Shown: positions 48,122-57,396, counted from the stretch's first letter. The stretch is 64,000 bases of DNA from Prostheceraeus crozeri (GCA_907163375.1 CAJQUW010003392.1:1-64000); one strand, 5' to 3'. The notes: generated by a model not told the origin, from the letters alone. Made by a program: numbers and translations.

Positions 48122-48331
48122 TAAGCTCAAATTTCCAAAATCAAGATGATTTCAGTTTTATCCTTAATTGCATAGCCTAATTGCACAACCTAGCCTTTGT
48201 CTAGATTGTTGGCTAATAGAGGTGAATCCCGAATCCGGGATCAAGGAAAGTTGCATTTTGCAAGCTTTGGTGTGAATGCGACTTACAAGCGATTAAAGCT
48301 GAAGGGCAAATGAGTGAATTTGTATCCTTAC

Positions 48332-48558
48332 CTTTTCTGTCTACTTTTTCTGAAATGATTTCTAGCTTCTTTGTCAAAATGGACAACGCATTCTTCACGT
48401 TTTCAGCGAAACGCTCTTCCTTTTCAAACTTGTTTGAAATTTGTCGAAGTTTTTCCTCATAGCCATTTTCATCACCTTTGGGGAATGCTTTCAACAGCTG
48501 GTTGAAGACTCTAACATTCTCTTGTGTTTCCTTCTCCCATTTTTCTTCAACTGCGATG
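48332..48558 (-). CDS. Candidate internal exon encoding a charged helix
   Basis: On the minus strand an open stretch reads AISIAVEEKWEKETQENVRV, continues FNQLLKAFPKGDENGYEEKL, and ends ILTKKLEIISEKVDRK. It is followed by a good donor, AAAAG then GTAAGG, at 48331. The upstream acceptor is weaker; one of several AG sites near 48553-48566 could serve. The peptide is mostly amphipathic helix. I do not recognise it. It may be a host exon or an exon of a decayed gene. Confidence 0.4.
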
Positions 48559-48569
48559 CTGATAGCTGC

Positions 48570-49170
48570 ATTTGTCAAGAGCCACACATTTGGCCAAAGC
48601 CACACAGAAAAACGGACCATTTCTAAATGCATTGCCTTATTTCTGCTCCAAATAGATCGCCGACGTCTGCAGAATATTTGTAGTCAAAGATGATTTGTTG
48701 GCGACACAAACACTCTGATATGTAAGATAATACATGTAAAGTTCAAAGTTACAGATGTTGTTATGTCGCAGTTATGAATTATCTCGAAAATTTTAAATCT
48801 CAAAGCGAATAGGATATCCGGTGTGTTTGATCTGCCTTGAACTGTACCAACTGTTGCATTATACATAACAAAGTGATAAATGCTACACTGTTGACTTCAG
48901 CTTACGAGTGATGTTAATAAACAGTAGTCAAATAATTATTGGAAGTACAGAAGTAATGAAGAGTTGCTTGAATTCAGTAAAACCTACTAGCATCGTTCCA
49001 CCGCCAGAACGAGTTTCTGCAGTGAACTTTCCCGGTACAATTTCTCGAAAACAAAAGCTGCTGCACTGTAATAATTAATTAAATTGTATTTGCATAATAA
49101 ATACAATTAATCTGTATTTACAAAATGTAATAACTACGAGCGTGCTTAATTCCGCACTGTATATTTATTT
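48570..49170. other. Stretch without recognisable gene
   Basis: No domain or element end was seen between the candidate exon and the piggyBac remnant. Confidence 0.35.
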
Positions 49171-49184
49171 TCACAAATTCTATA

Positions 49185-49690
49185 TAAAAACTCGCCGAAC
49201 GTATTCTATGGAAAACACATGCACATCAGCAGAGACAGCTTGCGCAGACACTGCTGCTTGCAGACACCAACATTGCACTTGGAAACATGTTTCCGAAGTT
49301 TTTCTGTCCGCATTCCTGTGACAACTCCTGCAGTGAAGACGTTTTCGATGCCAGGTCAACATCCGATCCACAGGACCAACTGTACCAACTGGAGCATCTC
49401 TTTCAGACACTGCACCGTGCACCAAATCGAGGGCTCTCCTGGAACAGTCGTCGCCTGTGACTCTTCCAAGCCTCATCTTCAGGATGAATGTGAGAGAGGA
49501 TGACGTAGACATTGTATGCTGCCAGATCCAAAAGGTTTCCAAAAACAACCATTGGCCATCTTAGAGATTTTCTGATGGCCGAATACGTTCGAATAAAATT
49601 GTCAATATTGTCTCCGCTCCCTTCATCAGTAATGGAAAGAAGACCGTTCCAAGACACCATAAAATTCAAAAAAATAGTATCTTTAAAAAC
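49185..49690 (-). mobile_element. piggyBac transposase remnant (C-terminal part)
   Basis: Minus-strand 49669-49440 reads DEGSGDNIDNFIRTYSAIRK, then SLRWPMVVFGNLLDLAAYNV. This is the conserved end of the piggyBac DDE domain, in which an R-x2-RWP-x3-F segment is followed by LD and N. A cysteine-rich tail follows at about 49330-49215 (CRSCHRNADRKTSETC), like the C-terminal zinc finger of these transposases, in another frame. The catalytic first half is missing and there is at least one frame change. Confidence 0.75.
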
Positions 49691-49693
49691 GTC

Positions 49694-49861
49694 ATAAATT
49701 CATGAATTTAGACCTTTTTTCAGGTTTTTAAGACCTAAATACATGAATTTGGTCCATTCAAAAAGTACCATTTTTTTCAAAAATGGTATTTTTAAAAACG
49801 ACATAAATTCATGTATTTAGGTCTTAAAAACCTGAAAAAAGGTCTAAATTCATGAATTTAG
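49694..49861. repeat. Long hairpin with about 57-bp arms
   Basis: The left arm (49694-49750) contains 'ttcatgaatttagacctttt' and 'aagacctaaatacatgaatt'. The right arm (about 49802-49861) is its near-perfect complement. The 50-bp loop has its own small hairpin, accattttttt with aaaaatggt. Confidence 0.9.
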
Positions 49862-49904
49862 ACCATATAAAAAATATCCAATTTTTCAAATTTTTCAAAA
49901 TCTC

Positions 49905-50180
49905 AAATTTGAGAATTACAATTTTTACCTTGAAAATCATGACCGTTCTAGGACACTAAAAAATTATAAAAGTTGAGAATCTCAAATTTGAGAATTACAA
50001 TTTTCACCACTTAAATCATGACCGTTCTAGGACACTGAAAAAAATTATAAAAGTTAAGAATCTCAAATTTGAGAATTACAATTTTTCTCTCTTAAATCAT
50101 GACCGTTCAAGGACACTGAAAAAATCATAAAAGTTAGTATTTTTAAAAATGACTAAATTCATGAGTTTAGACGTTTTTCA
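49905..50180. repeat. Tandem repeat of about 83 bp, three units
   Basis: Each unit holds the palindrome TCTCAAATTTGAGA, then 'attacaattt', then 'aaatcatgaccgttctagga' + 'cact'. The last unit runs into 'tagtatttttaaaaatgact' and 'ttcatgagtttagacg', a diverged copy of the end of the piggyBac remnant plus the start of the hairpin (49641-49725). Confidence 0.85.
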
Positions 50181-50639
50181 GGTTTTTAAAATATATCATG
50201 TGATTAAAAATATTTGAAGTAATTGACATATTCTTAACAATAAGTTTAGGTACTTTTACAATTGTCATTCAATTGTAGAGAACATCTGCTTCTCGCATTT
50301 ATGAATAAAAGGCATTTCAGTGTAAAGAGCTGTGTCCTCCAACTCAAACATTTGAAAGGAAACAATGTATGAAAGAACAAACAGCTGCTACACCCACTTA
50401 GACATTTGTAAGACGTGAAATATATAACCAGCAAATCCTACTCCGGCTGCAATGCCGTGAAATAATACACAACAACAATAATCGATATGGCTATTTCAAA
50501 CAATTGTGCTGAAGACTTATTTAATTTAACAGTGTTTCTTGTCAGTGAAGGTTGTGTCAAAACGCTCTCGTCATATATTTCTCAAAGTGAGACAAGATCA
50601 ATTTGAAGATAGAAGAAAACAATCGTTTCCAGGGAGGAT

Positions 50640-50992
50640 GAAAAAATTACGGGAGGAATTCAATAGGAATATATTTTGAGAGGTATGAATTTACAGATAC
50701 TTTGAGTGATTTCATAGAGCCAAATGGTGGAGAGAATAATACAATTGTAAACTTACATAAATTCTTGTTGCATGAAAAAAGAAACAATTCACTCAGTGTT
50801 ATGTGTAAAATTTTTATCGGTAAGCACTATCTGCTCTCTGTTTGTGATAATGACAAGTCTTATTTTTATAGTCTCTTGAAGCAAAATCATATCAATTATT
50901 CACGCACCGAAGTTTCATTTGTTATGAAATTAGGTAAATTAGCAGACAAATTTCCTACGCTTTGTTGGGTGTCTGTTTCTCTTGTACTTTAA
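50640..50992 (+). CDS. Coding-like fragment, unrecognised
   Basis: An open plus-strand stretch reads IYFERYEFTDTLSDFIEPNG, then NNTIVNLHKFLLHEK, and ends MKLGKLADKFPTLCW with a stop at 50990-50992. The composition looks like protein rather than chance. I could not place it in a family with confidence. It has no clear ATG, so it is either an exon or a remnant. It may belong to a mobile element bordering the virus-like element. Confidence 0.35.
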
Positions 50993-51000
50993 AAGTCACG

Positions 51001-51340
51001 ACCTAATGTTATCGGAAGATTGACTTCATTGTGTAAAGCAATTATGTGACATTCCAAATGATTCCATTCTTCTCCCAAACAATGGTGCGTCATTTAGCGA
51101 TAATACCGCGCTGACATATTCAATGGAATTTGGATGTTAAACTCCGCTATTGTTATTGCGATACGGCCGCAAGACACTTTATTTTCAATGTTAGACCATT
51201 ATATTCTCTTGAATAATGGTGCGCCATTCAGCTAAAATACTGCGCCATTCAACTAATCAAATGACGCGCTGTGAAGAAAATTTATCATTCTTGAAACCCC
51301 TCTGTTTTATATGCAATGTAAATACAATAGAGTGTTTCAA
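51001..51340. other. Stretch without gene
   Basis: The words 'tgcgccattcagctaa' and 'gcgccattcaactaa' repeat near 51215-51255. Nothing else was recognised. Confidence 0.4.
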
Positions 51341-51595
51341 CCAATGAAACCTTGTCCACTCGTGGACAGAAATCCTATTGTTTAGAAAACTTGTATCTTA
51401 TATGCAATGCTATTTCCTGTTTTATATGCAATGTTATTTCCTGTTTTATATGCAATGCTATTTCCTGTTTTCAATCATTTTCATTATGTTGTTATATGCA
51501 ATGTTATTTCCTGTTTTCAATCATTTTCATTATGTTGTTATATGACGTCATTTTTCTCTCATCCAATGAAACCTTGTCCACACGTGGACAAATTT
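51341..51595 (+). repeat. Direct repeats carrying a 16-18-bp palindrome, around a 24-bp tandem array
   Basis: 'ccaatgaaaccttgtccac' occurs at 51341-51359 and 51563-51581. Each copy runs into a palindrome: TTGTCCAC, 2 bp, GTGGACA(A/G). Between them, 'tatatgcaatgctatttcct' + 'gttt' is repeated about four times at 51398-51515. The block lies just outside the first recognisable sequence of the virus-like element. Confidence 0.85.
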
Positions 51596-51721
51596 ACATG
51601 TATTTCAATGTATCCAAATTGAATGTATGCAAAGTGGATGTAACCAAATTGAAATAACCATGTGTTGTTTTTAATTTCTCATTTACGGGAATATAATAGA
51701 AACATTTTATCTTCTATAAAA

Positions 51722-51910
51722 ATGAGAAACATCAGAGACTTCCAAAAAATATACGGCAAACAAACTACGAATTTCGATTTAAATGAGATTGCTAAGCAAT
51801 TGGGAATAAAGAATTTTCGCATATTGATGAGTAATGAATTACTATTAATAAAAGATGTGCGAAACACTAACTCTACTAATACAATGCAACAATGTAACGT
51901 TTTAATTTAA
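51722..51910 (+). other. Partial duplicate of the protease gene start
   Basis: The 62-residue frame resembles the first 50 or so residues of the protease at 52146: KIYGKQTTNFDLNEIAKQLG against KLYGTQTTTNFDLKEIANRLG-type sequence. The similarity stops before the catalytic part. Three tandem repeats separate it from the full-length copy. It is part of the Polinton-like element. Confidence 0.7.
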
Positions 51911-51937
51911 TCTAAATTAAATCATTTCAAAATTGAA

Positions 51938-52115
51938 TAAGTAGTAAGGAAAGACATCATTGTGGATCAGTTTTAAATCAATACCCCCCCCAAGTAGTAA
52001 GGAAAGTCATCTTTATAAAAATGTTTTAAATCAATACCCCCTTCTGACTAAGTAGTAAGGAAAGACATCATTAGAGAACAGTTTTAAATCAATACCCCCC
52101 CTTCTGACTTCTAGG
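51938..52115 (+). repeat. Three tandem copies of a 55-65-bp unit
   Basis: Each copy starts 'aagtagtaaggaaag', continues 'catcattgtgga' or a variant, then 'ttttaaatcaatacccccc'. They sit between the partial and the full protease gene and probably arose with that duplication. Confidence 0.88.
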
Positions 52116-52145
52116 GGTCCCTTAAGAAATTTTTTTTATTATAAA

Positions 52146-52604
52146 ATGAGCAACATAAATGAGTTTTTGAAATTATATGGAACACAAACGACAACGAATT
52201 TCGACCTAAAGGAAATCGCTAATCGATTAGGAATAAAGAATTTTCATGTTCTAATGAGAAACGAATTACAATTCCTAAAAAATAGGCCAACAGGAACCTT
52301 CAGTTCCCGGAACAAAGTTCCATCAATAACTGTAAATTTCATAACAAATCTTCATACGTCAGATGAAAAAGGTGTACATTGGTCAGCAGGCGTTAAATAT
52401 CATCAGCAGAACTATTATTTTGATTCATACGGTTTGCCCCCTACAAATGAAGTAAAAGAATTACTTGGAACGGGAACATACAATACGTTTCAAATTCAAA
52501 CACCAGGCACTACCTATTGTGGACAATTATGTTTATACGTTTTGTACAAATTACAAAAAGGAGTACCATTTCTAGATATTATGTTAGAGTTAAACAATCT
52601 ATAA
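52146..52604 (+). CDS. Adenain-like cysteine protease of the Polinton-like element
   Basis: 152 residues. An N-terminal helical part (about 1-50) precedes a C48/C5-type protease domain. KGVHWSAGV supplies the histidine, YYFDSYGLPP the acidic residue, QIQTPGTTYCGQLCLYVLY the glutamine and catalytic cysteine. This is the order and spacing of adenovirus maturation protease (adenain), which cleaves capsid and core precursors. The length is at the short end of the family. It is the only rightward gene in the left gene block and starts within the AT-rich left part of the element. Confidence 0.85.
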   Translation: MSNINEFLKLYGTQTTTNFDLKEIANRLGIKNFHVLMRNELQFLKNRPTGTFSSRNKVPSITVNFITNLHTSDEKGVHWSAGVKYHQQNYYFDSYGLPPTNEVKELLGTGTYNTFQIQTPGTTYCGQLCLYVLYKLQKGVPFLDIMLELNNL

Positions 52605-52610
52605 CTCAAG

Positions 52611-53914
52611 CTAAAGCTCTGTTTTCTGTAATTCATTTTGATAAAAACGGCCTCTGATATCCTCATTATCTAAATCTTTAATTTCATAAGTAATCGGATA
52701 ACTTTGATTTATTTTGCAAACTTCAAATATTTCTTTAGTCCAATAGCCAACAAAGCCTTTTTCAAATTTATTCTTATATTTAAATATTCTAACTCTATCT
52801 CCAATTTTAAATTTCGGCTTAAGTTTCTGCAAATTCGGATTACTCTCATTCAAATTATTATTCTCGAATATTTTCTTTCGTATCAAATCAGGGTCGTCAG
52901 AAGCATTCTTTGGGGTTTCTTCAATACCAGAATGAACTTTATTATTGTACTGCTCTACAATTCCTGGTAATATCTTCAACATTTCTGATTTCTTTGCTCA
53001 GTAAATTTCTTGAATAATCGATTTTTTAACGTCCGATTGAATCTTTCTATCACTACGGCCTTCCCTGCATTTTCAGTTGAATAAACAGTTTCAAATAGGG
53101 GCTGAACGTTTCGGTTATAAAATTCCGATCCTTTATCAACAAACAATTTCCTTGGCTTTCTCTTACTTTCTTTAAAGATTTCTTCAAACGCATATTTAAC
53201 TGATAGACCACTTTTATTTTTTAAAGGTTTTATCCAAGCGTATCGTGTATATAAATCTATAACGGTCAATGCGTATTTATAATCTTTTTCATTCGGCATA
53301 TGAATAAGATCAGCACTCCAAATATCATCTTTATTAAATACTTTTACTTTCAATAAATATTTAGGCCTTCTGTATTCTTTATGAATTTCAGACGCATAAA
53401 CGTCTGAATTATGATTTTCATTTAAACCCTGACCGAATAATATTTTAGCTTGTAAAGCTTTCTTAACAAACATTCTTTCAATTTTTTCTCTAAATGTAGG
53501 ATTTTGAATACTATCTAATTCTTGAATCATCTTCTTATCAGCTGCATGTCGAGAACTTAGATCATGATTTCGATAAGCTAAATCATGCCTGTAAGCTGCG
53601 GCATCCACTCTATTTATCGGTTCTTCACCTGGTTTCGGATTATTATTCTCATCTAGTCTTATATCTAATCGAGTTCCTGGACCAGTATATGAATGACCGG
53701 GAAGATGTTTTTCTTTCGAATATTTACTCCAAATAAATCCAGGAAAGTTCTCTAATGTTTTTTGTATATCACCACCGAAGTGGTATGGAACTTTGTTCTT
53801 GTCACCTCCAATATGCTGACAGTTTGAGTTTTTATTTTTGTTTAATAGATAATTCAATAAATCTAAATTAGAAATTTTTAATTTAGTTAAATTTTCGGAA
53901 TTTGTAGAATTCAT
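52611..53914 (-). CDS. Integrase region: PLA2-like domain, retroviral-type integrase core and C-terminal domain (Polinton-like element)
   Basis: Reading leftward from 53914. First comes a phospholipase A2-like domain resembling that of parvovirus VP1 and adintovirus core proteins: HSYTGPGTRLD as the calcium loop, then DAAAYRHDLAYRNH with the His-Asp pair, then AAD. Next is a retroviral-type (rve) integrase core with WSADLIHM, FVDKGSEFYN and ERFNRTLKN-type catalytic blocks. Last is a C-terminal domain with KIGDRVRIFKYKNKFEKG and GYWTKEIFEV, the usual Polinton/adintovirus integrase end. Integrases of this group insert the linear genome into chromosomes. The PLA2 domain normally serves membrane passage and here lies in the same frame as the catalytic core. 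It is given as one region of a fossil element. Confidence 0.85.
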
Positions 53915-53984
53915 TTTAAAAGATAAAAAAATTAAAAAGATAAAATAAATGTTTTACCTAATAGAACCAAAGGTCCTGAGGTTA

Positions 53985-54512
53985 TTACCGAATCATACTA
54001 GGACTTAGATATATTCCAGAACCATCTTTAGTTTCTTTAATTTCAATTAAATCATCAACATTGTGGAGAATATTTTTAAGAACTCGTTTTCCTTCATCAA
54101 CTAAATTTAATTTACTAATAAAATTATCTACTACTCCTTTTCCTTCGGGCGAAGCCCTGGAAGACATCTCCGATGTCCCTTCACCCCTAGCAACTTTCTC
54201 TAACTCTCTGTTATGACGTTTTTGTTCTTCTAATGCTGCCTTCTCTGATTTATTTTTATTTACTGCTTGGACAATACCAGCTGTCCCACCTGCAACACTT
54301 CCTGCTGCTGCTATGCCACCTATTATTAGTGGAATTAATGGGAGAATCCCGCCATTCTTTTCTTCTTGTAATTGAATATTCTCTATCATTGGTTTACTTA
54401 TGTAATACTTTTTTTTATTAATCGTAATAGTTTTAGGGGTATTTTTGTCAACAATATTACGTAATTTTAATTCAACAGTTTTATTATTATCATTACTTTT
54501 CGCTTGCGACAT
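53985..54512 (-). CDS. Putative virion core protein with Gly/Ala hydrophobic segment (Polinton-like element)
   Basis: 175 residues. A basic N-terminal third with NKKKYYISKPM is followed by a hydrophobic Gly/Ala-rich segment (about residues 55-85: GGILPLIPLIIGGIAAAGSV), then a helical charged part and a C-terminal YLSPSMIR. Polintons and adintoviruses carry small membrane-active or core proteins with such a segment in this position, near integrase and capsid. I cannot assign a finer homologue. The middle contains a GC-rich hairpin-bearing stretch (RASPEGKG region) unlike the surrounding AT-rich sequence. Confidence 0.5.
   Translation of the reverse strand: MSQAKSNDNNKTVELKLRNIVDKNTPKTITINKKKYYISKPMIENIQLQEEKNGGILPLIPLIIGGIAAAGSVAGGTAGIVQAVNKNKSEKAALEEQKRHNRELEKVARGEGTSEMSSRASPEGKGVVDNFISKLNLVDEGKRVLKNILHNVDDLIEIKETKDGSGIYLSPSMIR
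54147..54177. repeat. Pair of GC-rich mini-hairpins inside the core-protein gene
   Basis: GGGC-GAA-GCCC (54147-54157) and GACATC-TCC-GATGTC (54163-54177) are perfect stems with three-base loops. They stand out in strongly AT-rich surroundings. Confidence 0.85.
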
Positions 54513-54696
54513 TTTTAATAAAAAAATTTTAAGTTATGAAAATTTTAAGTTATGAAAAATTTTTAAGATATCAAAATTTTAATCTATTCTAGTTATGAAT
54601 AAATTTTTAAGTTAAGAATTTTTAAGTTAACAAAAATTTTAATCTATTCTAGTTATCAAAAAAAATTAAATTAATCAATCGACTAAGTCTTGGGCT

Positions 54697-56031
54697 TTAG
54701 CCTATTCTAGCCATCTTTCCATTAAGAATTTCAATAGAATATATTGTATCTTCTAGCAATAAACCATAAGCCATCAATGAAGTTGTGGAATCTTTTTTTT
54801 CAATATTAATTGTTACATCACAACCATTTTTAATAATATCTTCAGATTGTGCACTTAAATCGAAACAGAAAATTGGATATAAATGTCTCCAATCTCCAGG
54901 AGTTAATTGTGGTTCAACTCCAAATTCTATACAAAGATTTCGATAAGAATCATATCCTTCCATAAATTGATTATTGGTATCATCGAATCTTAATGGATCA
55001 ATTGGATATCGGGTTTGATTTAATGAAACTTGTAAACTTCGAATTGTATTAATATGAAAAAGATTATTGTTCTCATCAAAACTTGGAGAATTATTTCTTT
55101 GAAAAGTTAGTAATAAATATCTTGGAGTATTCGCAGTTCTAGTAAAATGCCAGTTAAATCTTTGTTCGGAAAAAGTTACTGAACTAGCAGTACGCTTTAG
55201 AAAATTTACTGGAATTGGTTTGTTAGTATTTAATCTTTTTGCAATAGCTGTTTCAATCTCTAAACTAGGAGTAATATGCTTAATCCACCATTCAAGTCTA
55301 TCAATTTTTAAATATGCTTTTTTTCCAGTCTTACCAAAAAAGATTAATTCATTATTTGCTGTACGATGAATTATTAACTTAAATTTTAATTGATATGATA
55401 TTTTATCATAATCTAAATATCCGAATAATAGAGACAATGACCAATTAACTGTCTGTTTACTTTTCTTGTTAAATTCACGTCTTTCTTTATATGCATCATT
55501 ATTTGTTTTATTTAAATGTTTTGCAATATTTTCTACATCTTTCGCAATTCCTGCTGCATCTGTTCCAGCGTGAGTTAAATCATCAACAATTATACCATCA
55601 TTAGTATCAGGAAACCAACCTTCGATTTCATACTTTTTATTATTTTCACCAATTGTTACAAATCTAAGCATTGTATCAATTACACCTGGAGAATCACTTA
55701 TTGTTTCTATATTTTGAGTTGCAACATCTAAACGCATTTGTGTAAATAATCTTGGAAAGAAATTATTCTCTAATGCAATATTATCGGTATCTGGTAATGG
55801 TGTTGTAAAATTGGCATCACTATATAAAGAATATTCACAGTGTAAAAATGAATCAGGTAGATATATATAACTCTGCTGATTATCAACTTCAAAGATTAAA
55901 TCATCTCCAGTATTTACTCTACTGGAAGATCCGGGATTCATAGCAATTCTTATATAGTCATTCTTTTTTTGATTGTAACTGACGAACGGAGGATCGTCTA
56001 ATCTAAATTTATTTTCGATAAGCGAAGACAT
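54697..56031 (-). CDS. Major capsid protein candidate (double-jelly-roll type) of the Polinton-like element
   Basis: 444 residues, intact. The N-terminal part has a DPPFVSYNQ start, then FEVDNQQSYIYLPDSFLHCE, a beta-rich segment typical of adintovirus/Polinton hexon-like proteins. It continues with LENNFFPRLFTQMRLDV and a conserved GWFPDTNDG. The second half has repeated short hydrophobic strands ending in LMAYGLLLEDTIYSIEI. Position between the core protein and the pVI-like gene, length and strand pattern fit the major capsid protein, which forms the trimeric capsomer. No separate penton gene was recognised, so a minor-capsid role cannot be excluded. Confidence 0.7.
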   Translation of the reverse strand: MSSLIENKFRLDDPPFVSYNQKKNDYIRIAMNPGSSSRVNTGDDLIFEVDNQQSYIYLPDSFLHCEYSLYSDANFTTPLPDTDNIALENNFFPRLFTQMRLDVATQNIETISDSPGVIDTMLRFVTIGENNKKYEIEGWFPDTNDGIIVDDLTHAGTDAAGIAKDVENIAKHLNKTNNDAYKERREFNKKSKQTVNWSLSLLFGYLDYDKISYQLKFKLIIHRTANNELIFFGKTGKKAYLKIDRLEWWIKHITPSLEIETAIAKRLNTNKPIPVNFLKRTASSVTFSEQRFNWHFTRTANTPRYLLLTFQRNNSPSFDENNNLFHINTIRSLQVSLNQTRYPIDPLRFDDTNNQFMEGYDSYRNLCIEFGVEPQLTPGDWRHLYPIFCFDLSAQSEDIIKNGCDVTINIEKKDSTTSLMAYGLLLEDTIYSIEILNGKMARIG

Positions 56032-56099
56032 TTTTATAAAAAATAATTTGACTTTTTGTTTTTCTCACAGATAGAAAAAATTTTTACTAAAATATAATT

Positions 56100-56579
56100 T
56101 TAGAATTTTGCTAGACCATTACCTCTTATTTCTTCAATTGTTTTTTCATTATGTTTACTATCACCCTCCACAGCTATGTTAGCAATTTTGTTTTTTGTTT
56201 CATCTGAAAGTTTTTTTAATTTTTTTAGTTCTTCAGAATCATTCTTGAGTTTACGAATAGCTTCTAGTTGTTTTAATTCGTTTTGTGATTTAACAGCATT
56301 TGATATTGCACTAGCTGTACTAGCTGTAGATATAGCAGCTGCTCCTTTTGCAGCAGATGTAATCAAATCTTTATTATTTTTAATTAAGTTAACGATACTT
56401 CCAATACCAGAAAAGATGCCATCTCCTTCTTTTTGGACGGCACCTGCGGTGCCTAGGAACTTTTGTGTTCCGATTGTTTCTCTATTATCATAATGGTAAA
56501 CCGGATTCATACGTGGTTCATGAGCAATTTTTTGATTTGAAGCAAATTGTTTAAGATTGTGTTTATAAATTATAGGCAT
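56100..56579 (-). CDS. pVI-like virion protein with amphipathic helix (Polinton-like element)
   Basis: 159 residues. After an N-terminal NPVYHYDNRETIG part comes GDGIFSGIGSIVNLIKNN, a glycine-flanked amphipathic helix, then an Ala-rich AAKGAAAISTASTASAI segment and a charged coiled coil. The C-terminus is GNGLAKF. Adenovirus pVI has the same plan of a short membrane-lytic helix followed by helices, and is cut by the protease after a Gly-X-Gly-type site. Here GDGIF and GNGLA could be such sites, by inference. It lies next to the capsid gene and reads in the same direction. Confidence 0.55.
   Translation of the reverse strand: MPIIYKHNLKQFASNQKIAHEPRMNPVYHYDNRETIGTQKFLGTAGAVQKEGDGIFSGIGSIVNLIKNNKDLITSAAKGAAAISTASTASAISNAVKSQNELKQLEAIRKLKNDSEELKKLKKLSDETKNKIANIAVEGDSKHNEKTIEEIRGNGLAKF
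56439..56471. repeat. Pair of GC-rich mini-hairpins inside the pVI-like gene
   Basis: GGCACC-TGC-GGTGCC (56439-56453) and GGAAC-TTTTGT-GTTCC (about 56456-56471) are perfect stems in an AT-rich gene. Confidence 0.85.
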
Positions 56580-56630
56580 TTTTTAGTAATAAATTTGACT
56601 TTTGGGAAAAAAATAAATTATAAAAAATGT

Positions 56631-56804
56631 TTATTTTTTGTTCTTAACTTTTACAGATTGCGTTTTTGGTTTAACTTGAACAGGAACCAAACCTGCATCA
56701 ATCATTCTTTTTATTCTATGATTTTCTTTCATAATATTTCTTTCTTTTATTAACTCTTCTAATTGTTTAATTCTTTTAAAATTATTAGCTCTAATTTTAT
56801 CCAT
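56631..56804 (-). CDS. Small basic protein of the Polinton-like element
   Basis: 57 residues from ATG to stop, too short to be found by length alone. It starts MDKIRANNFKRIKQLEELIK and ends VQVKPKTQSVKVKNKK. It is strongly basic, with a short helical first half and a lysine-rich tail. It sits in line with the other leftward structural genes, 50 bp from the pVI-like gene. Basic small proteins that condense the genome are usual in this position, but I cannot show homology. Confidence 0.5.
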   Translation of the reverse strand: MDKIRANNFKRIKQLEELIKERNIMKENHRIKRMIDAGLVPVQVKPKTQSVKVKNKK

Positions 56805-56989
56805 TTTTAAAATTATATACTTTTATATTTTTAAATTTTTTTAAAAAATTATATTTATACTTTTATATTTTTAAAATTATATTTATATTTTTATATTTTT
56901 GAAATTATATTTATATTTTTTATGATTTTTATTTTTTGTAGGTAAAAAATATTTAAGTTAATATTTAAGTTAATATTTACAATACTCGT
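56805..56989. other. AT-only intergenic stretch
   Basis: Almost pure A/T with repeated 'ttatatttttatatttttaaa' words of under 20 bases and no coding capacity. It may simply separate two leftward transcription units. Confidence 0.5.
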
Positions 56990-57367
56990 TTAAGATTTAC
57001 GTTTATGAATATCTAACAACTTCGAGATAACTTTATTAATTGCTTGTTGCACTTTATCTATTGCATCAAGAAGCGTTTGATGTACTTTAATTTCTTTTTC
57101 AGTCATTTCTAATTTTTTCTCACTTTTCTTTAATTCTGTTTTTAAAGCATTTAATTGAACTTTAAGACCATCTACTTTTCTTTTAACGAAATCTAACTGT
57201 TCTTTATTTTCTTTAGAGTTTTCTTGTAAATTTTTCTTTAATTCATTTTCTAAATTGATTTTAAGAGTTTTTATTTTATCAACTTTTTCATTAAGTGATT
57301 TTACTTCAATTTTCAAATGATTTATTTTTTTAATTTGTTGAGTAATTTTAGAACTCAATTCATTCAC
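56990..57367 (-). CDS. Coiled-coil protein of the Polinton-like element
   Basis: 125 residues, nearly all heptad coiled coil: KITQQIKKINHLKIEVKSLN, then KSEKKLEMTEKEIKVHQTLL. It follows the fibre-like gene closely on the same strand and has similar composition (Lys/Leu/Glu). It may be a partner or a duplicate stalk of that protein. There is no enzymatic motif. Confidence 0.5.
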   Translation of the reverse strand: MNELSSKITQQIKKINHLKIEVKSLNEKVDKIKTLKINLENELKKNLQENSKENKEQLDFVKRKVDGLKVQLNALKTELKKSEKKLEMTEKEIKVHQTLLDAIDKVQQAINKVISKLLDIHKRKS

Positions 57368-57396
57368 ACTTTTTTGGAATGTAGTTTGTAACTGTT

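Noticed and set aside
51938-52115. CRISPR-like array
   Set aside because: The three units are contiguous tandem repeats with no unique spacers, in eukaryotic sequence.
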